A stretch of DNA of 64,000 nt from Solirubrobacteraceae bacterium (GTDB lineage Bacteria; Actinomycetota; Thermoleophilia; Solirubrobacterales; Solirubrobacteraceae), in assembly GCA_023230855.1 (NCBI GenBank), contig JALNWQ010000002.1, positions 124,001 to 188,000 on the forward strand, in the 5' to 3' direction. The notes under the pieces are model-generated. The model was not told where the DNA came from, searched no databases, and was given only the letters and a program-made list of their open reading frames with translations. A program made the position numbers and the translations under genes. This document shows positions 24,661 to 33,348 of this stretch, piece by piece. Each line of letters starts with the position of its first letter. Positions within the stretch are counted from its first letter, which is position 1.

Positions 24661-26470
24661 GTGCTCGCGTCCCCCATGGTCGCCGCGTCGCGCGACCTCG
24701 TCGACACGGTCGCCCGGGCCGCGCGGGCCCGCCGCTGGGTCGCGGTCCGGGCGGCGACGACCGTCGCGGTGACGCTCGTGGCCGGCGCGGCGGCCGGCGA
24801 CGTCCGGGCGGGGGGCGATCGCGTCGCTGGGGGCGTTCGTCAGCCTCTACGGCGGCGACGTGCCCCACCACCGCCGGGCGTGGCTCTTCGGGCTCCTCGC
24901 CGTGTCGCTGTCGGGGGCGATGGCGCTCGGCATGCTCGTCGGCCCCGTGCCGACGCTGGCGGTCGCGGTCGGCGCCGCGGTCGGGTTCGCCACGACGTTC
25001 GTCGCGCTGACGTTGCGGTCCGGCCCTCCGCGCGAGTTCTTCGTCCTGCTCGTCTTCCTCATGGCGACCGGCCTGCCGCAGGACGACCCGGTCGTCGGCA
25101 ACGCGTTGCTCGTCCTCGGCGGCGCATCGGTCGGCTGGGCGCTCATCATGCTGCCGGCGCTCCTGGGCCGTCCCGGACCGGAGTGGCGGGCGGGCGACGA
25201 CGTGCTCGCACGGGTCGCCGACCCGTTGCACGCGCTCGGCGGCTCCGACGCCGTGGCGGCGCGTCACGCGGCGATCGTCGCGGTCGACCGGGCGACGACG
25301 GCGGCGACCGACACGCGTGGCCGCCGTCGAAGCGCGGTCCTGCGTCGGGCGGGCGGGCTCGAGCTGCTGCTCGAGGCGGCCCTCGCCCTGCACGCCGAGG
25401 GCAGCCCGCCGGTCGACCGGGCGTGGATCGACGCGGTGCGCGGGCTCGCGGCGGACCGGGACGGTCGGCGGACGACGCCGGCGGTCCCCTCGGCCGGCCT
25501 TCCCCCGCGCCCGGGCGCGCCACGCCTACGTGAGGCGGTGCGGCTCCTCGTCGAGGACGACGCGCCTCCGGACGTCGCGCCGGCGGCTCGCGTCGACCGG
25601 TCGCCGTGTCGCCTGCTGTCGGAGCCGTCGCCGGCGCGCCGGATCGCGACGCGGATGGCGATCGCCCCGGCGGGGGCATGGCGGTCGGGCACCTGCTGGG
25701 GCTCTCGCACGCCGTCTGGGTGGCGATCGGCAGCGTCGCGGCGCTCCAGGGAGCGACGGTCACGCTGGCCCGCAGCCGTGCCGTGCACCGCACCGCGGGG
25801 ACGCTCGTCGGGGTCGTCCTCGCCGGCGTGGTGCTGTCGCTCGACCCCGGGACGGGCGTGAAGATCGCCCTCGTCGTCGCGTTCCAGGCGGTCATCGAGC
25901 TGCTCGTCGTGTCGAGCTACGTGCTCGCCGTCGTCTTCATCACGCCGCTCGTCCTGCTCATCGCCGAGCTGTCGGGCGCCGGCGGGCCGGCCGACGAGCT
26001 CGTCGACGCCCGGATGCTCGACACGTTGATCGGCTGCGTCCTGGCGGTGCTCGTCGTCGCCCTGACCCGGCAGCGGGCGACGGGCGGTCACCTGGTCCGG
26101 GCGCAGGCGCACGTCGCCGCCGCGGTCGGGCGGATCGTCGTCCTGGCGGTCCGGGCCGAGCGCGGCCACCCGGGGCCGGACCGCGAGCTGCGGGCCGCCA
26201 GGCGGTCGGTGCGGCGGTCGCTCGTCGAGCTCCGTGCGGCGTCCGACGACGCGCTCGGCGACGCGGTCTGGAGCGACCCGCGCGACGACGAGCGGTGGGC
26301 GATCACGGCGACGCTCGTCCGGCTCGGCCAGATCGTGCTGGCCGCGCCGGTGACGACGGTCGACGGCGACCTCGGGCCCCCCACCGACGACCCCCGCGAC
26401 GACGCCGCGGTCGCGTCGGCCCGGCCCCGCGAGCCCGGGCGCCCGAGAGCCGCCGCGCGCCACCGTCGTG
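24661..26470 (+). pseudogene. FUSC-type transporter broken by two compensating frameshifts
   Basis: Three reading frames together spell one FUSC/aromatic-acid-exporter-like protein. Frame 1 starts at GTG 24661 (RRWVAVRAATTVAVTLVAGAAAG). At a six-G run (24810-24815) the sense passes to the second frame, and dropping one G restores AIASLGAFVSLYGGDVPHHR. At a five-G run near 25671-25676 it returns to the first frame, and adding one G gives AVGHLLGLSHAVWVAIGSVA. Both lesions are at G homopolymers and compensate each other, so sequencing error is as likely as true decay. The 3' end is unclear; the frame has no stop before it enters the P450 gene, and codon usage decays after about 26430. CATGAT lies 6 nt ahead of the start. 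Confidence 0.7.
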
Positions 26471-26504
26471 GACGCGTACGAGGAGCGGCCCGAATCCCGC
26501 CCTG

Positions 26505-26550
26505 CGACAACAAGACAGAACTTGTCGTGGGAAGCGACGTATGGTTTACT
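26505..26550 (+). promoter_or_regulatory. Promoter/operator of the P450-Rieske operon
   Basis: An AT-rich patch contains ACAAG-N6-CTTGT (26510-26525) inside the wider palindrome CGACAA-N11-TTGTCG (26505-26527). TTGTCG (26522-26527) is spaced 17 bp from TTTACT (26545-26550), a plausible weak promoter. The palindrome size fits a TetR-family dimer, and such a regulator is encoded at the end of the operon. A half-site ACGACAAG recurs just before the start codon. Confidence 0.5.
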
Positions 26551-26590
26551 GCTGTCGCAGGTCGCGCTCACGACAAGGCGGTTGCAGGCA

Positions 26591-29008
26591 ATGAACGTTC
26601 TCGATCGGGTCATCGACAAGGCCCAATCCACCATTCCGATGCAGCGGCAGATCCAGAGTCTGCACCTGGCAATGAAGGCCAAGCGGCTCGTGGTCGGGGA
26701 CAAGCAGCCGCGCTTCGTCGAGGAGGAGATCCCCGACGTCGACGAGGTGGCGTTGACCGAGATCGACATGAGCAACCCGTTCATGTGGAGGCAGGGCCAG
26801 TGGCTGCCCTACTTCAAGCGCCTGCGCGACGAGGCGCCGGTCCACTTCCGCGGGTCCAGCGCGTTCGGGCCGTACTGGTCGGTCACCCGCTACGACGACA
26901 TCGTCGCCGTCGACAAGGACTTCGAGACGTTCTCCGCCGAGCCGCAGATCGTCATCGGCGCCCCGCCGGAGGGCCTGGACGTCGAGATGTTCATCGCCAT
27001 GGACCCGCCGCGTCACGACGAGCAGCGCGCGGCGGTCCAGGGGGTCGTCGCTCCGAAGAACCTCGACGAGCTGGAGGGGCTGATCCGCTCGCGCGTGCAA
27101 GAGGTGCTCGACGGCCTGCCGGTGAACGAGCCGTTCGACTGGGTGGACAAGGTCAGCATCGAGCTGACCGCTCGGATGCTCGCCACGCTGCTCGACTTTC
27201 CCTACGAGGAGCGTCGCAAGCTCGTCTACTGGACCGAGGTGACCGCGGCCGGGGCCGCCGCGACCGGTGGCCGGAGCGACATCGACGAGATGTGGCGCGC
27301 CGCTGCCGACATGGCGAAGAGCTTCAGTGCCCTGTGGCACGACAAGGCGGCCCGGCTGGCCGCCGGAGAGCAGCCCGGGTACGACCTCATCACCCTCATG
27401 CAGATGTCCGAGGACACCAAGGACCTGATCAACAGGCCGATGGAGTTCCTCGGCAACCTCATCCTCCTGGTCGTCGGCGGCAACGACACCACGCGCAACT
27501 CGATGTCGGGCGGCGTCTACGCCCTCAACCGCTTCCCGGAGCAGTTCGATCGCCTCAAGGCCGACCACGGCCTCGTCCCGAAGCTCGTCCACGAGATCAT
27601 CCGCTGGCAGACGCCGCTGGCCTACATGCGCCGGGTCGCCGCGAAGGACACCGTCCTCAACGGCCAGTTCATCCGCAAGGGCGACAAGGTCGTGATGTGG
27701 TATGCGTCGGCCAATCGGGACGAGCGCACGTTCGAGAACCCCGACGACTTCATCATCGGCCGGCCCAACGCCCGCAACCACCTCTCGTTCGGCATCGGCG
27801 TCCACCGCTGCATGGGCAGCCGGCTGGCCGAGCTGCAGCTCCGGATCCTGTGGGAGGAGCTGCTGGCGCGCTTCGCGGACATCGCGGTCGTCGAGGAGCC
27901 GGAGTTCGCGCAGTCGAACTTCGTCCGCGGCTACACGAAGATGATGGTCACCCTCACGCCGCTCGGTCAGGAGCCGCGGACGACGACGCGCATCGAGCCG
28001 GCCGCGGCCGCCGCGGCCGAGCCCGCACGCAAGGCCTCCCGCGCGGCCCGGGCCACCAGGACGACGGAGACCGAGCTCGACCTGCAGGTCGCGGCCCGCC
28101 GTGACGTGGCCGACGGCATCGTCGAGCTCACGCTCACCGAGCCGTCCGGCGCGCCCCTTCCGGCGTGGAACGCCGGCGCCCACGTGGATCTGATGCTCAG
28201 CCCGTCCCTGACGCGGCAGTACTCGCTGTGCGGCAGCACCACGGACGCGTCGACGTGGAAGGTCGGGGTGCTCCGCGACCCGCAGAGCCGGGGCGGATCG
28301 GCGTTCGTCCACGACAACCTGCAGGAGGGCGCGACCGTCCGGGTGCGCGGTCCGCGCAACCACTTCCCGCTCGTCGCATCGCCGCGCTACCAGTTCATCG
28401 CCGGCGGGATCGGCATCACGCCGATCCTCGCGATGATCGAGGCCGCCGAGGCGCGGGGCGCCGAGTGGAGCCTGCTGTACGGCGGTCGCTCGCGGGAGTC
28501 GATGGCGTTCCTCGACCGGCTCGAGGACGACGACCGGGTGACGGTCTGGCCCCAGGACGCCAAGGGCCTGCTCGACCTGGAGTCGGTGCTCGGCGTGCCG
28601 CGACCGGACACCCTGGTCTACTGCTGCGGCCCCGGGGCGCTCCTCGACGCGGTCGAGGAGGGGTGCACGGGCTGGCCGGACGGCAGCCTCCACCTCGAGC
28701 GCTTCGCGGCCAAGGTGGTGGAGGCGTCCGCGGACGCGCTCAACGCGTTCGAGGTCGAGTGCTCCCGGTCGGGGGTGACCGTCACGGTGCCGGAGGGCAC
28801 GTCGATCTTCGACGCGGTCGAGCAGGCCGGCGTCGAGGTGCTCGGGTCCTGCATGGAGGGCATCTGCGGGACGTGCGAATGCGACGTGCTCGACGGCACG
28901 CCCGACCACCGTGACTCCGTGCTGTCCAAGTCGGATCGTGAGCGGGGAGACACGATCATGACCTGCGTGTCCCGATCCCTGTCGACGAAGTTGGTGCTGG
29001 ACCTATGA
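26591..29008 (+). CDS. CYP153-like cytochrome P450 fused to phthalate-type FMN/2Fe-2S reductase
   Basis: Self-sufficient monooxygenase of 805 residues. The P450 part (1-~460) has WLPYFKRLRDEAPVHF, FIAMDPPRHDEQR, the I-helix GGNDTTRN (297-304), EIIR (ExxR, 335-338) and the heme loop FGIGVHRCMG with Cys407. These blocks match CYP153 alkane/fatty-acid omega-hydroxylases closely. An Ala/Arg linker (~465-492) leads to a phthalate-dioxygenase-reductase module: RQYSLCG flavin site (542-548), GGIGITPIL nucleotide site (605-613), CCGPG, and a plant-type 2Fe-2S cluster with Cys754, Cys759, Cys762 and Cys792. CYP116B enzymes have this order; CYP153 enzymes usually use separate ferredoxins. It overlaps the Rieske gene by ATGA. 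The substrate is unknown, and terminal hydroxylation is inferred. Confidence 0.92.
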   Translation: MNVLDRVIDKAQSTIPMQRQIQSLHLAMKAKRLVVGDKQPRFVEEEIPDVDEVALTEIDMSNPFMWRQGQWLPYFKRLRDEAPVHFRGSSAFGPYWSVTRYDDIVAVDKDFETFSAEPQIVIGAPPEGLDVEMFIAMDPPRHDEQRAAVQGVVAPKNLDELEGLIRSRVQEVLDGLPVNEPFDWVDKVSIELTARMLATLLDFPYEERRKLVYWTEVTAAGAAATGGRSDIDEMWRAAADMAKSFSALWHDKAARLAAGEQPGYDLITLMQMSEDTKDLINRPMEFLGNLILLVVGGNDTTRNSMSGGVYALNRFPEQFDRLKADHGLVPKLVHEIIRWQTPLAYMRRVAAKDTVLNGQFIRKGDKVVMWYASANRDERTFENPDDFIIGRPNARNHLSFGIGVHRCMGSRLAELQLRILWEELLARFADIAVVEEPEFAQSNFVRGYTKMMVTLTPLGQEPRTTTRIEPAAAAAAEPARKASRAARATRTTETELDLQVAARRDVADGIVELTLTEPSGAPLPAWNAGAHVDLMLSPSLTRQYSLCGSTTDASTWKVGVLRDPQSRGGSAFVHDNLQEGATVRVRGPRNHFPLVASPRYQFIAGGIGITPILAMIEAAEARGAEWSLLYGGRSRESMAFLDRLEDDDRVTVWPQDAKGLLDLESVLGVPRPDTLVYCCGPGALLDAVEEGCTGWPDGSLHLERFAAKVVEASADALNAFEVECSRSGVTVTVPEGTSIFDAVEQAGVEVLGSCMEGICGTCECDVLDGTPDHRDSVLSKSDRERGDTIMTCVSRSLSTKLVLDL

Positions 29009-30018
29009 GCTTCCCCCGCGAATCCTGGTACGTCGCCGCCACGCTCGACGAGCTGGGCGACGGCCTGGTCGCCCGGCGCATCCTGGACGTCCCCGTCGTC
29101 CTCTACCGCCTGGCCGACGGCTCGGTCGCCGCGCTGGAGGACCGTTGCGTGCACCGGCCCTACCCGCTGTCCGCCGGTCACCGCGACGGCGATCGCGTGG
29201 TGTGCGGCTACCACGGCTGCACCTACGACCCGGACGGCACGTGCGTGCTGGTGCCGTCCCAGGACAACCCGCCGCTCGGGGCCCGGGTGCGGGCCTTCCC
29301 CGTCCACCTGAGCGGACCGTTCGTCTGGGTGTGGATGGGCACGCCGGGCGGCTCGCGGCTCCGTCCGCCGCCGGCGACCCCCGAGCTGGAGCCGCGATCG
29401 GGCTGGTCCTCGACCGGTGGCCGCCGCGACGTCGCGGCGGGCTTCATGCTCCTCCACGAGCACTACCTCGACCTGACGAACGTCTTCGAGATGCACGCCG
29501 CGATGGTGCCGCCCGGCATCGAGGCGCTGCCCCCGCTCGAGGAGGTCGAGATCTCCGAGGTGTCGGTGTCCTACGTGCGCGAGCTGCCCCCGGCGCCCCT
29601 GGCCCCGTGGGAGGCGGCGGCGTCGGGCCTCGACACCGACGAGGCGTTCGGCCGTCGCGAGACGGGGGCGTTCGTCACCCCCGGCCTGCACCGGCAGACC
29701 TACACGATCCTCGACGCCGAGGGTCCGACGTTCGAGCTCGTGCGGCTGCACGGCTTCACGCCCCTGACCCGTCGGTCGACGCGCGTCTTCCTGCAGCTGG
29801 CGTGGCGGGGCTCCGCCGTGGCCCCGGACGCGGACCTCCGGCTGGGCGAGACGTTCCACGCGATGTCCGACCGCGACACGACGGTCATCGAGACGATGCA
29901 GCGCTGCCTCGACGAGGACGAGGCCCCGCGGCGGTACGTCAACGTCAAGGCCGACCGCGCCGCCGTCCGCGCCCGGCGGATCGTGCAGTCGATGATCGAG
30001 GAGGAGCGCGGCCTCTGA
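29005..30018 (+). CDS. Rieske oxygenase-like protein with altered iron site
   Basis: 337 residues. The N-terminal Rieske domain is intact: C48-x-H50 (RCVHRP) and C67-x2-H70 (VCGYHGC) bind the 2Fe-2S cluster. The C-terminal domain resembles VanA-type aromatic O-demethylases/hydroxylases, but the mononuclear iron motif, normally D-L-T-H-x4-H, reads D-L-T-N-x4-H (residues 156-164), so the first histidine is Asn159. It may be redox-active but not a standard oxygenase, or it may use another ligand. Translation is coupled to the P450 fusion (ATGA), whose reductase module is of the type that normally feeds phthalate-family Rieske oxygenases. Confidence 0.88.
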   Translation: MSFPRESWYVAATLDELGDGLVARRILDVPVVLYRLADGSVAALEDRCVHRPYPLSAGHRDGDRVVCGYHGCTYDPDGTCVLVPSQDNPPLGARVRAFPVHLSGPFVWVWMGTPGGSRLRPPPATPELEPRSGWSSTGGRRDVAAGFMLLHEHYLDLTNVFEMHAAMVPPGIEALPPLEEVEISEVSVSYVRELPPAPLAPWEAAASGLDTDEAFGRRETGAFVTPGLHRQTYTILDAEGPTFELVRLHGFTPLTRRSTRVFLQLAWRGSAVAPDADLRLGETFHAMSDRDTTVIETMQRCLDEDEAPRRYVNVKADRAAVRARRIVQSMIEEERGL

Positions 30019-30028
30019 CGCCCGGGGC

Positions 30029-30580
30029 CTAGTGCCCGCCGACGGTGCGCACGATCCGGGCCACGGCCTCGTCGATGCTCACCGTCGGCTGCAGCAGGTG
30101 GCTCAGGGTCAGCCGGACCACGGTGTCGACCAGGGCCTCGGGCAGATCGCCGAGCGCGTCGGCCACCGCCCGGGTGGCCTGCGACAGCACGGCGTCCGGG
30201 CGCACCGTGAGCGGCTCGAGCAGCGCGGCGTCGTGACCGGGGCTGAGGACCGCCTTGAGCAGGGCGTTGGTCTCGCCGTACTCCAGGGCGAACCGCGCCG
30301 CGGCTCCGACGCCGTCGACGGTCGACCCGGGGTGGGCCGCTATGCCGTCGCGCATCCCGGCCAGGAACCGCTCCGCCTCGCGGGCCACGACGGCGTCGCC
30401 GAGCTCGGCCTTCGTGCCGACCTCCTTGTAGAGGCTCTGCCGGGGGATGCCGGAGCGCTGGGCGACCTTGGTCATGCTCAGCCCGTCCCAGCCCTCCTCG
30501 GTGATGATCTCCACCGCCGCGTCCAACAGGCGCTCCAGGCGCAGGGCCCGGAGCTCGTCGTAGAAGGCGGGGCCGGCCAT
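30029..30580 (-). CDS. TetR-family regulator
   Basis: 183 residues. The N-terminal HTH reads RLERLLDAAVEIITEEGWDG then MTKVAQRSGIPRQSLYKEVGTKAEL, the standard TetR helix set with a Tyr-Lys recognition helix; the C-terminal ligand domain is not family-specific. The start at 30580 follows TACCCT (30592-30587) by 6 nt. It is convergent with the P450-Rieske operon, ending 10 bp from it, and is the obvious candidate to bind the palindrome at 26505-26527. Confidence 0.88.
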   Translation of the reverse strand: MAGPAFYDELRALRLERLLDAAVEIITEEGWDGLSMTKVAQRSGIPRQSLYKEVGTKAELGDAVVAREAERFLAGMRDGIAAHPGSTVDGVGAAARFALEYGETNALLKAVLSPGHDAALLEPLTVRPDAVLSQATRAVADALGDLPEALVDTVVRLTLSHLLQPTVSIDEAVARIVRTVGGH

Positions 30581-30668
30581 CGTCCCAGGGTAGGACATCC
30601 CTGCTTCGAACGTCCCCTGTGGCGATAGGGCGATGCCGCGCGTCGCCCACGGCGACACCTCGCGCCGC

Positions 30669-31652
30669 CTAGCGACCTCGTGGCGTCCGTGCGGCCCTCA
30701 CCGTCCGCGCCAGGTCGGCGGCGGCGGCGAGCGTCGCCGCGACGAGCCGCTCGCGGCGCGGCGACAGGCGCCCGGTGCCGCAGGCGGGCGTGAGCAGGGA
30801 CCGGGCGAGGATCCGGTCGACGTCCCGATGCTCGCCGGCGCACGCCCCGATCGCGGTGACGACCCGGTTGACGGCCGGCGCCGCGCCGCCGGGGTCGACC
30901 GGGTCGATCGCGCCCCACGCGATCCGGGATCCACCGGTGACGAGCGCGCCGATCGCCGCCGCGCCCTCCCCGCCCACCGCGTAGCGGGTGACGTCGAACG
31001 ACAGGACGTCCGGGTCCGCCGCCCGCACCGTCGCCCACGGCACCGCGCCGCAGACGTGCAGGCCCCAGGCCGCGGCCACCCGGGCCAGTGGGTCCCACAC
31101 GTCGACGGCGTCACCGATGCCGGACCGCGCCAGGCCCGGCTCGTCGACGACGACGAGCGCGTCCAGGCCCAGCCCGCGCAACGCGTCGACCTGCTCACGG
31201 ACGTTCGCCGCGAGCCACGCGCCGATCTCGCGTGCGACGTGCACGACGTCTGCGCGCGCGCCGGCGCGACCGGCTCCCCGCTCCAGCGCGGTGGCGAGCG
31301 TCACCGGACCGGTGACCTGGAGCTTCACCAGCCCGTGCTCCGGCGGACGGGCGGCGAGCGCGGCGACCGTCGCATCCCACGCGAACGGGCGCTCGCGGTC
31401 GCGCTCGCTCGTCCACCCGCACGGGGTCGCGGCGCCGAGCCACTCGGCGACCATGTCGCCGTCGTGCCGGGGCATCTGCGGCAGGAACGGCAGGTCGTAG
31501 CCGCGCACGGCGTGCCGGGCGGCCTCGTCGGCGGTCGGGAACGGCAGGCTGCCGACCCCGGTGGTGGACAGGGCGGGCAGGCGGTCGAGGACGCGCGGCC
31601 CCGCCGGGGCGGCGCTCGTGACGGCCGGGTCCCGGTGCTCGCGGGTGCTCAT
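30669..31652 (-). CDS. MetE-like methyltransferase domain protein under B12 riboswitch
   Basis: 327-residue protein of the UROD/MetE-like superfamily, resembling the C-terminal catalytic half of cobalamin-independent methionine synthase. Seen: TTGVGSLPFPTADEAARHA at the start, VKLQVTGPVTLATAL, VVVDEPGLA, the putative zinc ligands HVCG (near residue 199-202) and C in LTPACGTGRLS near the C-terminus. The MetE N-terminal half is absent, as in short core-MetE proteins that take methyl groups from corrinoid proteins. A cobalamin riboswitch upstream implies shut-off when B12 is plentiful. The ATG overlaps the stop of a 26-codon ORF. Confidence 0.8.
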   Translation of the reverse strand: MSTREHRDPAVTSAAPAGPRVLDRLPALSTTGVGSLPFPTADEAARHAVRGYDLPFLPQMPRHDGDMVAEWLGAATPCGWTSERDRERPFAWDATVAALAARPPEHGLVKLQVTGPVTLATALERGAGRAGARADVVHVAREIGAWLAANVREQVDALRGLGLDALVVVDEPGLARSGIGDAVDVWDPLARVAAAWGLHVCGAVPWATVRAADPDVLSFDVTRYAVGGEGAAAIGALVTGGSRIAWGAIDPVDPGGAAPAVNRVVTAIGACAGEHRDVDRILARSLLTPACGTGRLSPRRERLVAATLAAAADLARTVRAARTPRGR

Positions 31653-31729
31653 GCGGGGACCGCCTGCAGGTGCAGGGGCTCTCGATCGACCCCGATGGGG
31701 ACGAGGCCGATGACGGCGGTACGGACCAT
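31649..31729 (-). CDS. 26-residue ORF between the B12 riboswitch and the MetE-like gene
   Basis: The peptide reads MVRTAVIGLVPIGVDREPLH then LQAVPA, ending ATGA-overlapped with the MetE-like start. A GGGAGAG ribosome site precedes it by 6 nt, a better site than any directly before the downstream gene. It could be a translated leader that couples riboswitch control to the MetE-like gene. No homologue is recognised. Confidence 0.5.
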   Translation of the reverse strand: MVRTAVIGLVPIGVDREPLHLQAVPA

Positions 31730-31789
31730 GGGTGCTCTCCCTTCGCCGGCGGCCGGATCGCGAGGCCGCGTGGTGTCGGTCCCACCGGA

Positions 31790-31980
31790 GGCTCCGGCGG
31801 GGAGTCGACAGGTCTTCGGGCTCGGGTGGATCGGGGAGCGCCGCCTTCCCGGGACGTGCCGCGATGTGGCGACACGTGGCCCAGTGGCCTTCTGGCGATC
31901 CCCCACACCCCTACCGCTGCGCGCCAGCTCCGGGCTTCGACCGGATTCCCTGGCCCTCGGTTGGCGAGGGTCGTTTCGAC
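31790..31980 (-). promoter_or_regulatory. Cobalamin (adenosylcobalamin) riboswitch
   Basis: On the minus strand the core runs GGGAATCCGGTCGAAG, CCCGGAGCTGGCGCGCAGCG, GTAGGGG, then GATCGCCAGAAGGCC, and finally the B12 box GAGCCCGAAGACCTGTC. These are the conserved segments of cobalamin riboswitches in the right order. A further GC palindrome (31782-31800, CCGGAG/CTCCGG) lies between the aptamer and the ribosome site of the 26-codon ORF and may be the expression platform. Confidence 0.88.
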
Positions 31981-32056
31981 TCGCCCCGGACCATAGCGCG
32001 CCCGCCGACGGAGCCCGGCCGGTGCTCCGCGGCCCAGCCCGCTCTACGATGCGCGC

Positions 32057-32926
32057 GTGCCGTCGCGTCTCCCCCGCAGGCCCTCGGGTCCGGCCGTCCG
32101 GATAGCGCTCGCGGTGTCGGCGTCGATGCTCCTGCCCGCCGTCGCGCCGGGCGTCGCCCCGTCGGCGCGCGCGGCGTCGACCACGGTCCCCCGTCCGCTG
32201 CCGACCGGGGTCGGGTTCGACTACCAGCTCGGCGGGCCGCGGGACGTGCCCGACGGGATCGGGATCGTCGTGCGCGACCGGCAGGCGCCGCCGCCCGCCG
32301 GGGCCTACTCCGTCTGCTACGTCAACGCGTTCCAGACCCAGCCGGGCGAGGGCGGCGTGTGGCGGCGTCGGCCGTCGCTCGTGCTGCGACGGCGCGGTCG
32401 CGCGGTGATCGACGAGGCCTGGAACGAACGGCTGCTCGACCTGCGCACCGACCGTCGGCGGCGAGCGATCGCCCGGATCGTGGCGCGGTGGACCCGCCGG
32501 TGCGCGGCCGACGGGTTCGACGCCGTCGAGTTCGACAACCTCGACTCCTACACGCGCAGCCACGGGCTGCTGCGCCGCCGGCACGCGACGGCGTTCGCCC
32601 GGCTCATCGTGCGGGACGCGCACCGGGTGGGCCTGGCGGTCGCCCAGAAGAACACGCCGCAGATCGACGGGCGCCGGCTCGGGTTCGACTTCGTCGTCGC
32701 CGAGGAGTGCGTCCGGTACCGCGAGTGCCACCGCTACGTCGCGCGCTACGGCCCCCGGGTGCTCGCCGTCGAGTACCGGGCGCGGGACCTCGCCCGCGGG
32801 TGCCGGGACCGCGCCGTCCCGACCCTCCTCCTCCGCGACCGTGCGCTGCGGCCGGACGGGACGCGTCGGTGGTGCGGCGCGGCGGCTACCCGCCGCGCTC
32901 CGTCGGGTCGCCGTCGAGCGTCGTGA
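32057..32926 (+). CDS. Secreted GH114-like endo-alpha-1,4-polygalactosaminidase-like protein
   Basis: 289 residues with a Sec signal (IALAVSASMLLPAVAPGVAPSARA, ending near residue 39). A TIM-barrel of the GH114/TM1410 superfamily follows: GVGFDYQLGGPRD, SVCYVNAFQTQPGE, DGFDAVEFDNLDSYTRS (catalytic acid region) and GFDFVVAEECVRYRECHRY. Such enzymes act on galactosamine-containing polysaccharide. TACGAT (32045-32050) sits 6 nt before the GTG. The last 41 bp overlap the 3' end of the convergent OhrR-like gene. Confidence 0.8.
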   Translation: MPSRLPRRPSGPAVRIALAVSASMLLPAVAPGVAPSARAASTTVPRPLPTGVGFDYQLGGPRDVPDGIGIVVRDRQAPPPAGAYSVCYVNAFQTQPGEGGVWRRRPSLVLRRRGRAVIDEAWNERLLDLRTDRRRRAIARIVARWTRRCAADGFDAVEFDNLDSYTRSHGLLRRRHATAFARLIVRDAHRVGLAVAQKNTPQIDGRRLGFDFVVAEECVRYRECHRYVARYGPRVLAVEYRARDLARGCRDRAVPTLLLRDRALRPDGTRRWCGAAATRRAPSGRRRAS

Positions 32927-33341
32927 CGATCAGGGCGCAGATCTCGCGCAGCGCGGCCTCCTGGTCGGGTCGGAGCCCGACCTGGCAGAGCATCGCGTCG
33001 GGGACGTGGGCCGCGTCGCGCCGCAGGGCACGGCCCGCCGCGGTGAGGGTGATGACGAGCCGACGCTCGTCGTCCGTCGACCGTCCCCGGACGAGGAGGC
33101 CGCGGCGCTCCAGGCGCTGGAGCACCGGGGTCAGCGTGGCCGGGTCCAGGTGCGCCCCCGCCGCGAGGGTGCGCTGGTCGACGCCGTCCCGCTCCCACAG
33201 CAGCATCATCACGACGTACTGCGGGTAGGTCAGCCCGAGCGGCTCGAGCAACGGCCGGTAGGCCCGGGCGATCGCCCGGGCCGTGCTGTGGATCGCGAAG
33301 CACGGCTGCTCCGCGATCCGCGCCCCGGCCGTCGCCGTCAC
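32886..33341 (-). CDS. MarR/OhrR-type regulator with reactive cysteine
   Basis: 151 residues. PCFAIHSTARAIARAYRPLLEPLGLTYPQYVVMMLLWE is the hallmark N-terminal block of OhrR proteins, with the peroxide-sensing Cys14. The winged helix follows (LDPATLTPVLQRLERRGLLVRGRSTDDERRLVITLT). OhrR represses organic hydroperoxide reductases until Cys oxidation. No ohr gene is present nearby; the only gene upstream on its strand is the 78-residue ORF 8 bp away, its likely operon partner. Confidence 0.9.
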   Translation of the reverse strand: MTATAGARIAEQPCFAIHSTARAIARAYRPLLEPLGLTYPQYVVMMLLWERDGVDQRTLAAGAHLDPATLTPVLQRLERRGLLVRGRSTDDERRLVITLTAAGRALRRDAAHVPDAMLCQVGLRPDQEAALREICALIVTTLDGDPTERGG

Positions 33342-33348
33342 GCCCGCC

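Noticed and set aside
26468..26590. N-terminal extension of the P450 to an upstream in-frame GTG
   Set aside because: It would include the palindrome and promoter region, and the added residues do not match P450 N-termini.
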